A stretch of 8,006 bases of DNA from Burkholderiaceae bacterium (GCA_947461335.1 CANHLB010000072.1:1-8006); one strand, 5' to 3'. Shown: positions 1-7,027, counted from the first letter of the stretch. Made by a program: numbers and translations. Notes: generated by a model not told the origin, from the sequence alone.

Positions 1-288
1 ATGGTCGCCTCTGCTAAAGCACAGAGTTACCCATTTATTTTGGAAAGCGAGCGCTCAGAAGCACAGCGTAAAGAAATAGAGGCCGAAGGTATTCGTAAAT
101 TTCAGGATATCGTTAGGCCAGGCCTAAGCGATAGCTACCTACGCTGGCGCGGTATTGAAGCAACCCAGAACCTTGCCACTTCCTCTAATTCGAAAATCAT
201 CGTATTTGGGCAAGGGCCAACAGGTCTGCCATTAGTCATGGGCGATATGGATAAGACCCCAGTGAGCCCTAATAAAACTGGTAAATAG
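1..288 (+). CDS. SPFH/band-7/prohibitin-family protein, C-terminal part (5' truncated by window)
   Basis: The frame is open from the first base and ends at TAG 286-288, so only the last 95 residues are visible. The ATG at position 1 is probably an internal methionine. The pattern is the typical tail of bacterial prohibitin-like SPFH proteins: a charged helical stretch (residues about 15-35, including AQRKEIEAEGIRKFQDIV), then LSDSYLRWRGIEATQNLA (43-60), then a short strand NSKIIVFGQGPTGLPLVMG (63-81). In this family the N-terminal part (not seen here) holds a membrane anchor and the SPFH domain. The proteins oligomerise into rings on the inner membrane and scaffold or regulate membrane proteases and other complexes. 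The last 14 residues are polar and look like an unstructured tail. It is convergent with the exported protein to its right. The family call is firm; the specific role cannot be told from this fragment. Confidence 0.85.
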   Translation: MVASAKAQSYPFILESERSEAQRKEIEAEGIRKFQDIVRPGLSDSYLRWRGIEATQNLATSSNSKIIVFGQGPTGLPLVMGDMDKTPVSPNKTGK

Positions 289-292
289 CATT

Positions 293-314
293 AAAAGGCT
301 TACTTTACTTAGCC
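293..314 (-). terminator. Weak terminator-like hairpin downstream of the minus-strand exported protein
   Basis: Between the two convergent genes, GGCT (297-300) and AGCC (311-314) can pair around a 10-base loop. Read on the minus strand, the hairpin is followed by TTTT (296-293). This would suit termination of the gene ending at 328. A 4-bp stem is short for an intrinsic terminator, so the call is weak. There is no matching T-tract on the plus strand for the SPFH gene. Confidence 0.25.
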
Positions 315-327
315 AATCATTTGGGTT

Positions 328-1227
328 TTATGGCACTACTTCAACGTAGAAGTTTTGGAAATCATCATAGATAACTTCCGCATGGTAATAAGGTGCTGTT
401 GCATGAATTTTCACCTGCTTATCTAATACACGCGATCTAAATTTCCAGCCGGGCGGCAAATTCAAAAGAGTTCCTAAATCTCTTAAATTAGCTAACGTTA
501 ATTTAGGGTTGTAATAGTTGGTAAAGGAGCTCATGATATAGACTCCCCCACTCGGAGAAATCAATTCATATACAGTAGATCCAGGGTTATAAATATAATG
601 AATTGGTGCTGTGTTACCCATCGGGGTATATGAAGCTCTAGCAATTCCCAATCTAAAACGCTCGTTAGTTATAAACTTATAGATGTAATCGATATAATTT
701 ACATTTATTGTTGCCACATAATCAAACCGAGATGACCCAACAGAAATAAAAGGAAGCACTCTTGGGGTAAGATTTTCACTTGCTACATTTGTATGAAAAC
801 CTAACTTTACAATTCTTTGGGGATCTAATAAGGTCTTTAATTGCGCCAAGATCGACGCCTCAGATAATCTGTCGTACTCTACTTCGGAGCAATCACCAGA
901 TCTGAATGACGAAAATATGGATACTTCGTAATAAGTTAATCTTGGGCGAAGGGCAGCAAACATACAAAATCGTGAGCCATAACTAGGATTATATTTTCCC
1001 ATTGTTTCTGTGGGAGCTGACGTAGATGCTATAGGGGCTAGCGCTGGCACTGAGACAGATGATTTTTGGCTATCTCTTTGACCTATTTGGGGAGTGCTGG
1101 CTGCCCCTGGTGCTATGTCCTGAGCAAACAAAAGAGCGCCAAAGGAAAGCAGTGACACGCCGAAAATTGAGCTTATGCCCTGTTTTAGGGAATATTTCAA
1201 ATATCGGTAGCGTTGATCTGGATTCAT
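328..1227 (-). CDS. Uncharacterised exported protein with Ser/Thr/Pro linker and conserved C-terminal module
   Basis: I cannot name a function. I chose the ATG at 1225-1227 (299 aa) because it gives an exported N-terminus: a basic n-region (residues 1-17), a hydrophobic core (ISSIFGVSLLSFGALLF, 18-34) and a likely signal peptidase site after Ala35 (LLFA|QD). An in-frame GTG at 1345-1347 would add 40 mostly polar residues ahead of the signal, which is less likely. Neither start has a clear Shine-Dalgarno. Residues about 37-80 are rich in Ser, Thr, Pro and Ala and look like a flexible linker. The rest is probably a folded domain, with Cys88 and Cys113 as a possible disulfide pair in the periplasm. 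Residues about 213-299 contain VYEL, GGVYIM, LTLANLRDLGTLLNLPPGWK and a DDFQNFY-like end. From memory this resembles a C-terminal segment seen in many bacterial hypothetical or secreted proteins (pattern 'vYvMqsy ... LP.GW.yr.r.Ld ... DDl.N.Y'). Location is probably periplasmic or secreted. Confidence 0.7.
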   Translation of the reverse strand: MNPDQRYRYLKYSLKQGISSIFGVSLLSFGALLFAQDIAPGAASTPQIGQRDSQKSSVSVPALAPIASTSAPTETMGKYNPSYGSRFCMFAALRPRLTYYEVSIFSSFRSGDCSEVEYDRLSEASILAQLKTLLDPQRIVKLGFHTNVASENLTPRVLPFISVGSSRFDYVATINVNYIDYIYKFITNERFRLGIARASYTPMGNTAPIHYIYNPGSTVYELISPSGGVYIMSSFTNYYNPKLTLANLRDLGTLLNLPPGWKFRSRVLDKQVKIHATAPYYHAEVIYDDFQNFYVEVVP

Positions 1228-1441
1228 AATAGATTGGTCAGATTTTAAACTGTAATCAAGCTTAATCTTAGAAAAAGGGTTTGGGATCTTAAAAAACGGA
1301 TTTATCGAACAAGCCCAAGAATAAGCCTCATTTTTACCGTATACCACTGTAACATTTCTAAGTATAAAATCAAATGGAAAATATTAGAATAAGGCGCAGT
1401 AAGCTACAAGCAGGAATGATAAATTTAAGGGAAACTTTGGC

Positions 1442-1705
1442 ATGATGTTATTCGTGGTTTTCAAGGCGGTGTTAGTTGGGGTTTTATTTGGGGGGCTTAT
1501 TTTTGCAATCGTTTCCGCAAAAAGCAATCCCGGGAAAACAGATGCCTCTCAAGATCAATTGGATAGCCAGGGTAAGCCGTCTCATAAAAAATCTCCTAGC
1601 AAGATCATCTCATCTGTGAAAATCATGATTAAATTTATTTTCACCTGTTTTGTTGTTATGGGATTACTAGTAATACCTTTTGCAATGCTCAAAATTATTT
1701 TGTAA
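1442..1705 (+). CDS. Small two-helix membrane protein, unknown function
   Basis: This 87-aa reading frame begins ATGATG, with an AAGGGA-like Shine-Dalgarno (1427-1432) nine bases upstream. The protein has a hydrophobic helix at about residues 3-25, a polar and lysine-rich loop (26-58, with Ser, Asp, Gln and several Lys) and a second hydrophobic helix at about 59-86 that runs almost to the C-terminus. The positive charges on the loop suggest that both termini face the periplasm and the loop the cytoplasm, by the positive-inside rule; this is inference. I recognise no family. It is divergent from the exported protein at 328-1227 and is followed 80 bases later by another small membrane protein on the same strand, so the two may form a transcription unit. 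A real gene is likely because the composition is coherent (two well-formed helices) and the start region is plausible. Confidence 0.6.
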   Translation: MMLFVVFKAVLVGVLFGGLIFAIVSAKSNPGKTDASQDQLDSQGKPSHKKSPSKIISSVKIMIKFIFTCFVVMGLLVIPFAMLKIIL

Positions 1706-1785
1706 GTTGTCCCATGAATTTGAGTATCAGTGTTCGCTTTAATGAGGTCTAAATTTTTTTTACGTCATTGACTATTGGAGGATAT

Positions 1786-1986
1786 ATGGTATTTGTGATC
1801 AAATTTTTATTACTATTCGCATTATTAGGCGCCGCATATGGCTATCTATTTAATGGAAAAACAAGAGAGTCTTTTGGTGAAGGCGCCGCTGGCGGCATTT
1901 TATTCGCAGCTCTTGGCCTTGTTCAGCTCTTCTTTATCGGAATTCTAGCGATTGCGGGCATTTGGCTTGTGATGCGCATTCTCTAA
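1786..1986 (+). CDS. Small two-helix membrane protein, unknown function
   Basis: The start is the ATG at 1786-1788, preceded by TTGGAGG (GGAGG at 1777-1781), the best Shine-Dalgarno in the window; spacing is a short four bases. An upstream in-frame TTG at 1768 would add only six residues and would put the Shine-Dalgarno inside the gene, so I reject it. The 66-aa product has helix 1 at about residues 1-21 (VFVIKFLLLFALLGAAYGYL), a short polar turn (NGKTRESFGEG) and helix 2 at about 37-66, rich in Gly, Ala, Leu and Ile. The small-residue stretches (GAAGG, LLGAAYG) are typical of helix packing. It may be a helical hairpin in the inner membrane. I recognise no family and infer no function. It lies on the same strand as the 87-aa membrane protein upstream. 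Confidence 0.65.
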   Translation: MVFVIKFLLLFALLGAAYGYLFNGKTRESFGEGAAGGILFAALGLVQLFFIGILAIAGIWLVMRIL

Positions 1987-2004
1987 TGGCATCATTGAGC
2001 CATT
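1985..2004 (+). other. 6-bp inverted repeat directly after the small membrane protein gene
   Basis: AATGGC (1985-1990) and GCCATT (1999-2004) form a perfect 6-bp stem with an 8-base loop, overlapping the stop codon of the preceding gene. No T-tract follows (the next bases are GCAGACCCCCC), so it is not a standard intrinsic terminator. It could protect the mRNA 3' end, weaken read-through or be chance. Confidence 0.3.
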
Positions 2005-2053
2005 GCAGACCCCCCTATTTCTTAATTTATAGCCCTATCTAAATAAATACATT

Positions 2054-2194
2054 ATGTTAATTAGCCAAATTGAACTTGATGAAGTCTTTTTAAACCAAAT
2101 TGCAGACGATCAACTGGAAACTTTAGGGGCCAGCTTATCGCTTTTAACCGATTGGACCTGCGCCAGCATTACCATGTGTGGGTGCTTTTCATAA
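2054..2194 (+). CDS. Candidate 46-aa peptide resembling a class II lanthipeptide-type precursor
   Basis: This short ATG-to-TAA frame sits in the gap before the lipoprotein gene. Residues 1-26 form an acidic leader-like segment (E7, D9, E10, D18, D19, E22, no basic residue) ending in DDQLETLGA. Residues 27-46 are rich in Ser, Thr and Cys and end in TDWTCASITMCGCFS, with Cys at 36, 42 and 44 and Ser/Thr at 27, 29, 32, 35, 38, 40 and 46. From established knowledge, class II lanthipeptide leaders (lacticin 481/nukacin type) end in a similar ELxxxLGA motif, cut after Gly-Ala, before a core in which dehydrated Ser/Thr bond to Cys. By that analogy cleavage would fall after Ala26. Against it: there is no Shine-Dalgarno, no LanM-type synthetase or C39-peptidase exporter in the window, and at this length a chance frame is possible. 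It may also be a gene remnant. Whether it is translated cannot be told from the sequence alone. Confidence 0.4.
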   Translation: MLISQIELDEVFLNQIADDQLETLGASLSLLTDWTCASITMCGCFS

Positions 2195-2277
2195 GCCTCT
2201 CTTCTTAAGACAATTTTTTATCGTTCCAGATTTCTTAAAAACCTCCTTAAACAATTGATTGGCTTCTAAAGCAAAGT

Positions 2278-3573
2278 ATGCGTACAAAATTTAAACTCGC
2301 ACTAGCGATTGAAGCTCTTTTCTGTTTAAGTCTTTTTGGCTGTACTTCTATTGCACCTGATTTCTCTGATATGTCACAAACATATCAAAGGACTATTGAG
2401 AAGTATCAAAACAACAATCTATTGCTCAATATTGTTCGTAGCTCTAAAAACATGCCATTGAGTTTTATCGATATCCCAAGCGTGATTGGTACTGGTAACG
2501 TGTCTGAAACAGCCGGACTATCAGCTCTGATTTACTCAGCTTCGCCGGGCAGCGGTTTATCCGGACTATTCACGGCGGCTGGTGGAGCGGGTGGTTACAT
2601 TGCCAGTTATTACCAGCCCTCTGTGAGCTTAACTCTAGGCAGGTCTTTTAACTTTACCCAATCCTCGTTGGAAAATGCCCAATTTTCTAATGAATTTTTA
2701 TCGACTATTCCGATTCAAACCATTCACTATTTTAATAAACGTCATACGCCTCGCGAATTTATCTTCACGCTCGCTATCGATCAAATCATCGTTAAAGATC
2801 CAGATGGAACGACAAAACTGTATTACAACAACCCAACTGTTGGTAACTTTTCTGAATTCCAGTCAATTCTAAAAAAACTGGTGGCTTACGGATTGACCAC
2901 TGAAATTCTGAAGGTCGATGCCCCGATGGGGCCTCCCTTAGACATCGCCAAAATGGAGCCAATGTTAGGACAGATAGTAATGCAATATGTTGGGGCCAAA
3001 GATAAAGATAAATTGAACTTTAAACCCGTCTCAGATAAAAATACTAAAGCCTATCAAATCACTCAAGAAAAAGAAATCCCTCGTTTCTGCTTTGATCCTA
3101 CAGTTGAATATAAGAATGTTGAGCGAGAATTTGGTGAAACAATGTTTTGCCAATCCTCGTTTAGTAATTCTAAGCAAAAAATAGAGAATATTGGCATTAC
3201 TGGAACGGCATCAAACAATAAATCTAAACAGTCGATCTCGTTAGTCCTGCGTTCCAATAAGGACGTTTACCGTTATTTAGGTGAAGTCTATATTGCTCAA
3301 AGTCAAGGTGACCCAAGAATGGAATTCTTGGCTACACCTGTAAAAATCAACAATACAATAAAGGCCGAACAAATTCCTTTATTGGTAATCCAAAAAAATC
3401 CAGACCTATCTACTAAGGCGATTGCTTCTATTGAATATGACGGAGCAATCTATAGTATTCCTGCTGAAAATAGCGGCTATAGTGCAATGGTTCTAGATAT
3501 CCTCTCTCAATTCCTCAATTTAAATAAAATTCCAGGATCCATACCTCCTTCCCCAGCAGTGCTAGTGAAGTAA
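2278..3573 (+). CDS. Outer-envelope lipoprotein of unknown function (431 aa)
   Basis: The N-terminus is a lipoprotein signal peptide: basic start (MRTKFK), hydrophobic core (residues 7-20) and lipobox LFGC with Cys22 as the lipidated residue. The residues after Cys22 are Thr and Ser, with no Asp at +2, so sorting to the outer membrane is expected. After a polar, Gln/Asn-rich segment (31-48) comes LLLNIVRSSKNMPLSFIDI (48-66), then a Gly/Ala/Ser-rich hydrophobic stretch (about 78-112), which could insert in or lie on a membrane. The middle is polar and holds Cys271 and Cys291, a possible disulfide. Near the end are LRSNKDVYRYLGEVY (324-338) and a C-terminal helix (about 402-415). The motifs 'LLLN.vRss..lP.sF.di' and 'LRS...v..YLGE' recall a widespread family of uncharacterised proteobacterial lipoproteins, from memory. 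There is no clear Shine-Dalgarno before the ATG, but the signal peptide fixes the start well. Confidence 0.85.
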   Translation: MRTKFKLALAIEALFCLSLFGCTSIAPDFSDMSQTYQRTIEKYQNNNLLLNIVRSSKNMPLSFIDIPSVIGTGNVSETAGLSALIYSASPGSGLSGLFTAAGGAGGYIASYYQPSVSLTLGRSFNFTQSSLENAQFSNEFLSTIPIQTIHYFNKRHTPREFIFTLAIDQIIVKDPDGTTKLYYNNPTVGNFSEFQSILKKLVAYGLTTEILKVDAPMGPPLDIAKMEPMLGQIVMQYVGAKDKDKLNFKPVSDKNTKAYQITQEKEIPRFCFDPTVEYKNVEREFGETMFCQSSFSNSKQKIENIGITGTASNNKSKQSISLVLRSNKDVYRYLGEVYIAQSQGDPRMEFLATPVKINNTIKAEQIPLLVIQKNPDLSTKAIASIEYDGAIYSIPAENSGYSAMVLDILSQFLNLNKIPGSIPPSPAVLVK

Positions 3574-3604
3574 TCATGAGATCCATATAACATCCAAGCT
3601 TCTG

Positions 3605-3623
3605 GAGTAGTAGTACTCTTTTT
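3605..3623 (+). terminator. Terminator-like hairpin after the lipoprotein gene
   Basis: GAGTA (3605-3609) pairs with TACTC (3614-3618) around a GTAG loop and is followed at once by TTTTT (3619-3623). It lies 32 bases after the lipoprotein stop and 70 bases before the phosphatase start, the right place to separate the two units. The stem is short and only moderately GC-rich, so termination may be partial. Confidence 0.4.
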
Positions 3624-3692
3624 AAGCCCCCTCCTTGATTCCATCGATGTTTCCTCTTTTCATAAAAACTATCCTAGAAAAAATATCGATGA

Positions 3693-4382
3693 ATGCGCTC
3701 TTTCATTGTGATTTCTAAGTTTGAATCGAACTCTCTAGGTTCTGACTATGTATTAGGCGACCTACATGGGCAATATGAACGCTTCATGATTCTGCTATCA
3801 AAGCTTCAATTTGACTATCAAAAAGACAGATTATTTGCCCTTGGCGACTTAATTGACCGAGGCCCAGACTCCAAAAAATGTCTAGAGCTTCTGAACGAGC
3901 CTTGGTTTTACTCCATCAAAGGCAATCACGAAGATATGCTGAGCAAAACTTTTCTTGATGAGACCAAGAGGCCAATTTGGATCGCTAATGGAGGAGGATG
4001 GGATAGCAAGCTTCTCCACGGAAAATTAGCCCAATATCATGAGGTTGCTTCAGAATTACCATTGGTGATCACTATTGGGTCTGGAAGCGATAGAGTGAAC
4101 TTATTGCACGCTGAATTTTTTGGCACTGATCAAGACTTAGATGCCGCTAATTACTCCCCTAAGGTGACGCAGCAACTACTATGGGGCAGACAGCTTATTA
4201 CTGAGCCCAGTAAGTACCGAAGTCTTTCTCAGCTTTCAAAAACCTATTGCGGCCATTCTGTAGTAGAAAAACCTCTGAAAATTGGCTCACAAATTTATAT
4301 TGATACCGGTGCTGGGTTTATAGATAAAGGTGGCAAACTCACTATTGTGAAGATTGCCGAAAATCGTTTTTTTTCCATCTAA
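3693..4382 (+). CDS. PPP-type metallophosphatase (serine/threonine phosphatase / PrpA-ApaH-like)
   Basis: All signature motifs of the calcineurin-like PPP fold are present: GDLHG (residues 22-26), GDLIDRGPDS (51-60), GNHED (77-81), LLHAE (137-141) and GHS (187-189). The expected two-metal ligands are therefore D23, H25, D52, N78, H139 and H188, with H79 as the likely catalytic acid and R56 as phosphate contact. At 229 aa the length fits bacterial PrpA/PphA-type protein phosphatases, and the related ApaH diadenosine-tetraphosphate hydrolases are only slightly longer. The sequence alone does not separate protein-phosphatase from dinucleotide-hydrolase activity; the short size and GDLIDRGPDS/GHS set favour the PrpA-like group. 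It has no signal peptide, so it should be cytoplasmic. The start ATG lacks a Shine-Dalgarno, but the first motif lies a normal distance away. It ends 26 bases before pepN on the same strand, so co-transcription is likely. Confidence 0.9.
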   Translation: MRSFIVISKFESNSLGSDYVLGDLHGQYERFMILLSKLQFDYQKDRLFALGDLIDRGPDSKKCLELLNEPWFYSIKGNHEDMLSKTFLDETKRPIWIANGGGWDSKLLHGKLAQYHEVASELPLVITIGSGSDRVNLLHAEFFGTDQDLDAANYSPKVTQQLLWGRQLITEPSKYRSLSQLSKTYCGHSVVEKPLKIGSQIYIDTGAGFIDKGGKLTIVKIAENRFFSI

Positions 4383-4408
4383 TTCATTTCATTGAGCATT
4401 AACGCTAT

Positions 4409-7027
4409 ATGAGCACAAACAAAACTATTTATCGTAAAGATTACAAAGAATCTCCCTTCCTTTTTGAGAATGTTGCTCTTCATTTTCGGCTTGATCCTGA
4501 ATCGACTCGTGTTCGAAGCAAGATCTCAGTCAAGCCTAACTTAAATAGTGATACACACCAGACTTTAGAGCTTCAGGGAGAGGATCTAGAGCTCGTCAAT
4601 TTAAGTATTAATGGTAAAAAGCATACTAGCTTTACGGTAAATCCTCACTCCATCTTGCTTGCAGACCTACCGTTCGAGGGCAAGCAAGGCTTTACTCTAG
4701 AAATTGAAACAATCTGTCATCCTAAAATCAATACCAAGCTCTTTGGTCTTTATGCTTCTAATGGTCTTCTAGTAACCCATTGCGAACCAGAAGGGTTTCG
4801 CAGAATCACCTATTTTTTGGATAGGCCAGATATTATGGCAACTTATGTTGTCACCCTTGAGGCTAAAAAGGATCTTTATCCCACTCTCTTGTCCAATGGA
4901 AATTTACTGAGTCAATCAGACTTAGATGATGGCTACCATCAAGCAGTCTGGGAAGACCCCTACCCTAAGCCAAGCTATCTTTTTGCTCTCGTAGCAGGAA
5001 AATTAGCTAGCAACGAAAAGACTTTTATTACAAAGAGTGGCAAAAAAAAGTTATTACAAATATGGTCTCAACCTGCTGAAGCCAATAATACAGAACATGC
5101 ATTAAATTGCTTGGTTCACGCGATCAAATGGGATGAAGAGCGCTTTAATCTAGAGCTTGATCTTGAACGTTACATGATTGTGGCGGTTGATGATTTCAAC
5201 TTTGGCGGTATGGAAAATAAAGGCCTAAATATTTTCCATTCCCACCTTATTTCAGCCAACCCGGATGTGGCCACAGATCAAAAATTTTTAGCGATTGAAA
5301 GTATTGTGGCACATGAATATTTTCATAATTGGACAGGAAATCGAGTTACCTGCCGCGATTGGTTTCAGTTATCCCTAAAAGAGGGGCTGACAGTGTTTAG
5401 AGATCAGCAATTCTCCTTAGATCGCATTGGCGATGCAACTGGTCGAGCACTTCGTCGTATCCAAACTGTAAATGGCCTACGTTCTGGGCAATTTCCAGAA
5501 GACTCAGGCCCAATGGCTCATCCAGTCAGGCCAGACTCATATGAGTCGATTGATAATTTCTATACTGCTACGGTCTATAGCAAAGGCGCTGAAGTCATCC
5601 GCATGATTCATACCCTATTGGGAGAGGATGGATTTCAAAAAGGGATGGCCTTATATTTTGAACGTCATGATGGTAGCGCAGTAACTTGCGATGATTTTGT
5701 TGCCGCCATGTCTGATGCAAATCACTTTGATCTTAACCAGTTCAAGCTATGGTATTCCCAGTCTGGTACACCTCGCGTGAAGATAAGTGAAACTTATGAT
5801 GAAGATACTAAGAAATACACTATCGAACTTCAACAAAGCTGCAATCCCACGCCAGGACAAGATAAAAAAGAAGCTTTTCATATTCCTTTATCAATGAAGC
5901 TGATATCTAAAAGTAATACTCCTCTTAATTCAAAATACTCAGATCCTTTTTTACATCAATTGAAAAAAGAGAGTGAAACTTTAACTTTTGATAATGTTGA
6001 TTCGAAACCCTATCTATCTATCAATCGTCAATTTAGTGCGCCCATCATTGTTGATATTGAAAGATCCCAAGAAGATTTAGTAGATCAACTACAAAATGAT
6101 GATGACGCCCTTAACAGATGGGATGCAGCTCAAAAGATTACTGCAGATTTGATCTTAAAAGGTGAGATTCCAAGCGAACAGCTGATGAGTACCTATAAAG
6201 AAATTCTCTGCAATGAGAATTTGAACCCGAGTTACCGGAGCTTTATTTTCTCGATTCCAGGGGAATCCTACTTATCTGAATCTCTCAAAATATTTGACCC
6301 GATAAAACTATCAACTGACCGCTATGAATATGTTCAGCATTTTGCTAAGGCATTTGAATCTGAATGGCTTGAGCAATACCATTTAATGAAAAATGATGGC
6401 CCATATAATCTTGAGGCTAAAGAAATGAGCATGCGGTCTCTCAAGAATCTGTGCCTAAATAATCTCGTCAATGCAGATCCTATTAAATACGATTCCTTAG
6501 CAAGACTCCAATATGAATCTGCCAATAATTTAACAGATCGTTTGGCAGCCCTTTCTGCATTAGCAATGTACTCAGCTCCCTCAGCTAGTAAGTGTTTGAA
6601 GGATTTTTATGAAAAAAATCAAAACAGGAATTCTATCGTCGATACCTGGTTTTCTCTGCAGGCTATGAAAAAACCTACAGCAGACTTTTCAATCACTGAT
6701 GAAATAGACAGACTCTCTAAGCATCCTGCCTTTAGCGCAACCAACCCCAATCGTGTTAGCAGCCTCTATATGGCATTTTTCTATGGCAATACCCTAGGCC
6801 ATCGTCAAATCGATGGAACCGGATATGATTTATGGTGTCAAAAGGTGTTGGAGCTCGATAAGATCAATCCACATGTCGCAGCATCACTTTCCAGAGCAAA
6901 TTTGAATTGGAAAAAATATACTCCAATTCATCAAAAATTGATATCAAGCAAAATGAATGAAATCTTGGCCGATAAGAATCTTTCATCTAACGTGAGAGAA
7001 ATTATCTTAAAAAGTTTAAATAATTAA
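4409..7027 (+). CDS. pepN: Aminopeptidase N (M1 family zinc metallopeptidase)
   Basis: PepN is a cytoplasmic zinc exopeptidase that removes N-terminal amino acids from peptides late in protein turnover. The 872-aa length matches E. coli PepN (870 aa). The N-terminus (YRKDYKESPF) fits the usual PepN start, so the ATG at 4409 is sound despite having no clear Shine-Dalgarno. Zinc-site motif HEYFH covers residues 302-306 and the third ligand is E325 in LKEGLT; E303 is the catalytic base. The substrate N-terminus motif is GGMEN (266-270), where E. coli has GAMEN. The transition-state tyrosine is Y390 in VYSKG. By analogy with E. coli, the order is an N-terminal beta domain (about 1-198), thermolysin-like catalytic domain (about 199-450), small beta domain, then an alpha-helical C-terminal domain (about 550-872). 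No frameshift or truncation is seen. It follows the phosphatase by 26 bases and its stop overlaps that of the convergent transporter gene. Confidence 0.97.
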   Translation: MSTNKTIYRKDYKESPFLFENVALHFRLDPESTRVRSKISVKPNLNSDTHQTLELQGEDLELVNLSINGKKHTSFTVNPHSILLADLPFEGKQGFTLEIETICHPKINTKLFGLYASNGLLVTHCEPEGFRRITYFLDRPDIMATYVVTLEAKKDLYPTLLSNGNLLSQSDLDDGYHQAVWEDPYPKPSYLFALVAGKLASNEKTFITKSGKKKLLQIWSQPAEANNTEHALNCLVHAIKWDEERFNLELDLERYMIVAVDDFNFGGMENKGLNIFHSHLISANPDVATDQKFLAIESIVAHEYFHNWTGNRVTCRDWFQLSLKEGLTVFRDQQFSLDRIGDATGRALRRIQTVNGLRSGQFPEDSGPMAHPVRPDSYESIDNFYTATVYSKGAEVIRMIHTLLGEDGFQKGMALYFERHDGSAVTCDDFVAAMSDANHFDLNQFKLWYSQSGTPRVKISETYDEDTKKYTIELQQSCNPTPGQDKKEAFHIPLSMKLISKSNTPLNSKYSDPFLHQLKKESETLTFDNVDSKPYLSINRQFSAPIIVDIERSQEDLVDQLQNDDDALNRWDAAQKITADLILKGEIPSEQLMSTYKEILCNENLNPSYRSFIFSIPGESYLSESLKIFDPIKLSTDRYEYVQHFAKAFESEWLEQYHLMKNDGPYNLEAKEMSMRSLKNLCLNNLVNADPIKYDSLARLQYESANNLTDRLAALSALAMYSAPSASKCLKDFYEKNQNRNSIVDTWFSLQAMKKPTADFSITDEIDRLSKHPAFSATNPNRVSSLYMAFFYGNTLGHRQIDGTGYDLWCQKVLELDKINPHVAASLSRANLNWKKYTPIHQKLISSKMNEILADKNLSSNVREIILKSLNN

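Noticed and set aside
1228..1347. N-terminal extension of the exported protein to the GTG at 1345-1347
   Set aside because: It would place 40 polar residues in front of an otherwise normal signal peptide; the ATG at 1225-1227 gives a standard exported protein.
1381..1409. Minus-strand promoter-like pair (TTGTAG and TAATAT with a 17-base spacer) upstream of the exported protein
   Set aside because: Only 3 and 4 of 6 positions fit the sigma-70 consensus, and other equally weak pairs exist in this AT-rich gap.
1753..1761. T-tract before the 66-aa membrane protein as a terminator
   Set aside because: No stable hairpin directly precedes it.
2195..2268. Open frame continuing after the stop of the 46-codon peptide, in the same frame
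   Set aside because: Only 24 codons with no start and a basic, unremarkable composition; could mean a remnant of a longer gene but cannot be supported.
2195..2277. Minus-strand AAGGAGG in the gap before the lipoprotein as the ribosome site of an antisense gene
   Set aside because: No ATG, GTG or TTG follows at a usable distance with an open frame of meaningful length.
2675..2872. 65-codon plus-strand frame inside the lipoprotein gene
   Set aside because: It lies wholly within a well-supported gene in another frame and shows no domain or start signal of its own.
3063..3257. 64-codon minus-strand frame antisense to the lipoprotein gene
   Set aside because: It is antisense to a well-supported gene, with no motifs and no ribosome binding site.
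3643..3691. Repeated ATCGATG (3643-3649 and 3685-3691) as a regulator site before the phosphatase
   Set aside because: Seven bases repeated twice is expected by chance often enough, and there is no flanking symmetry beyond the ATCGAT core.
6334..6525. 63-codon minus-strand frame antisense to pepN
   Set aside because: It is antisense to the helical C-terminal domain of pepN; the composition looks like a shadow frame.
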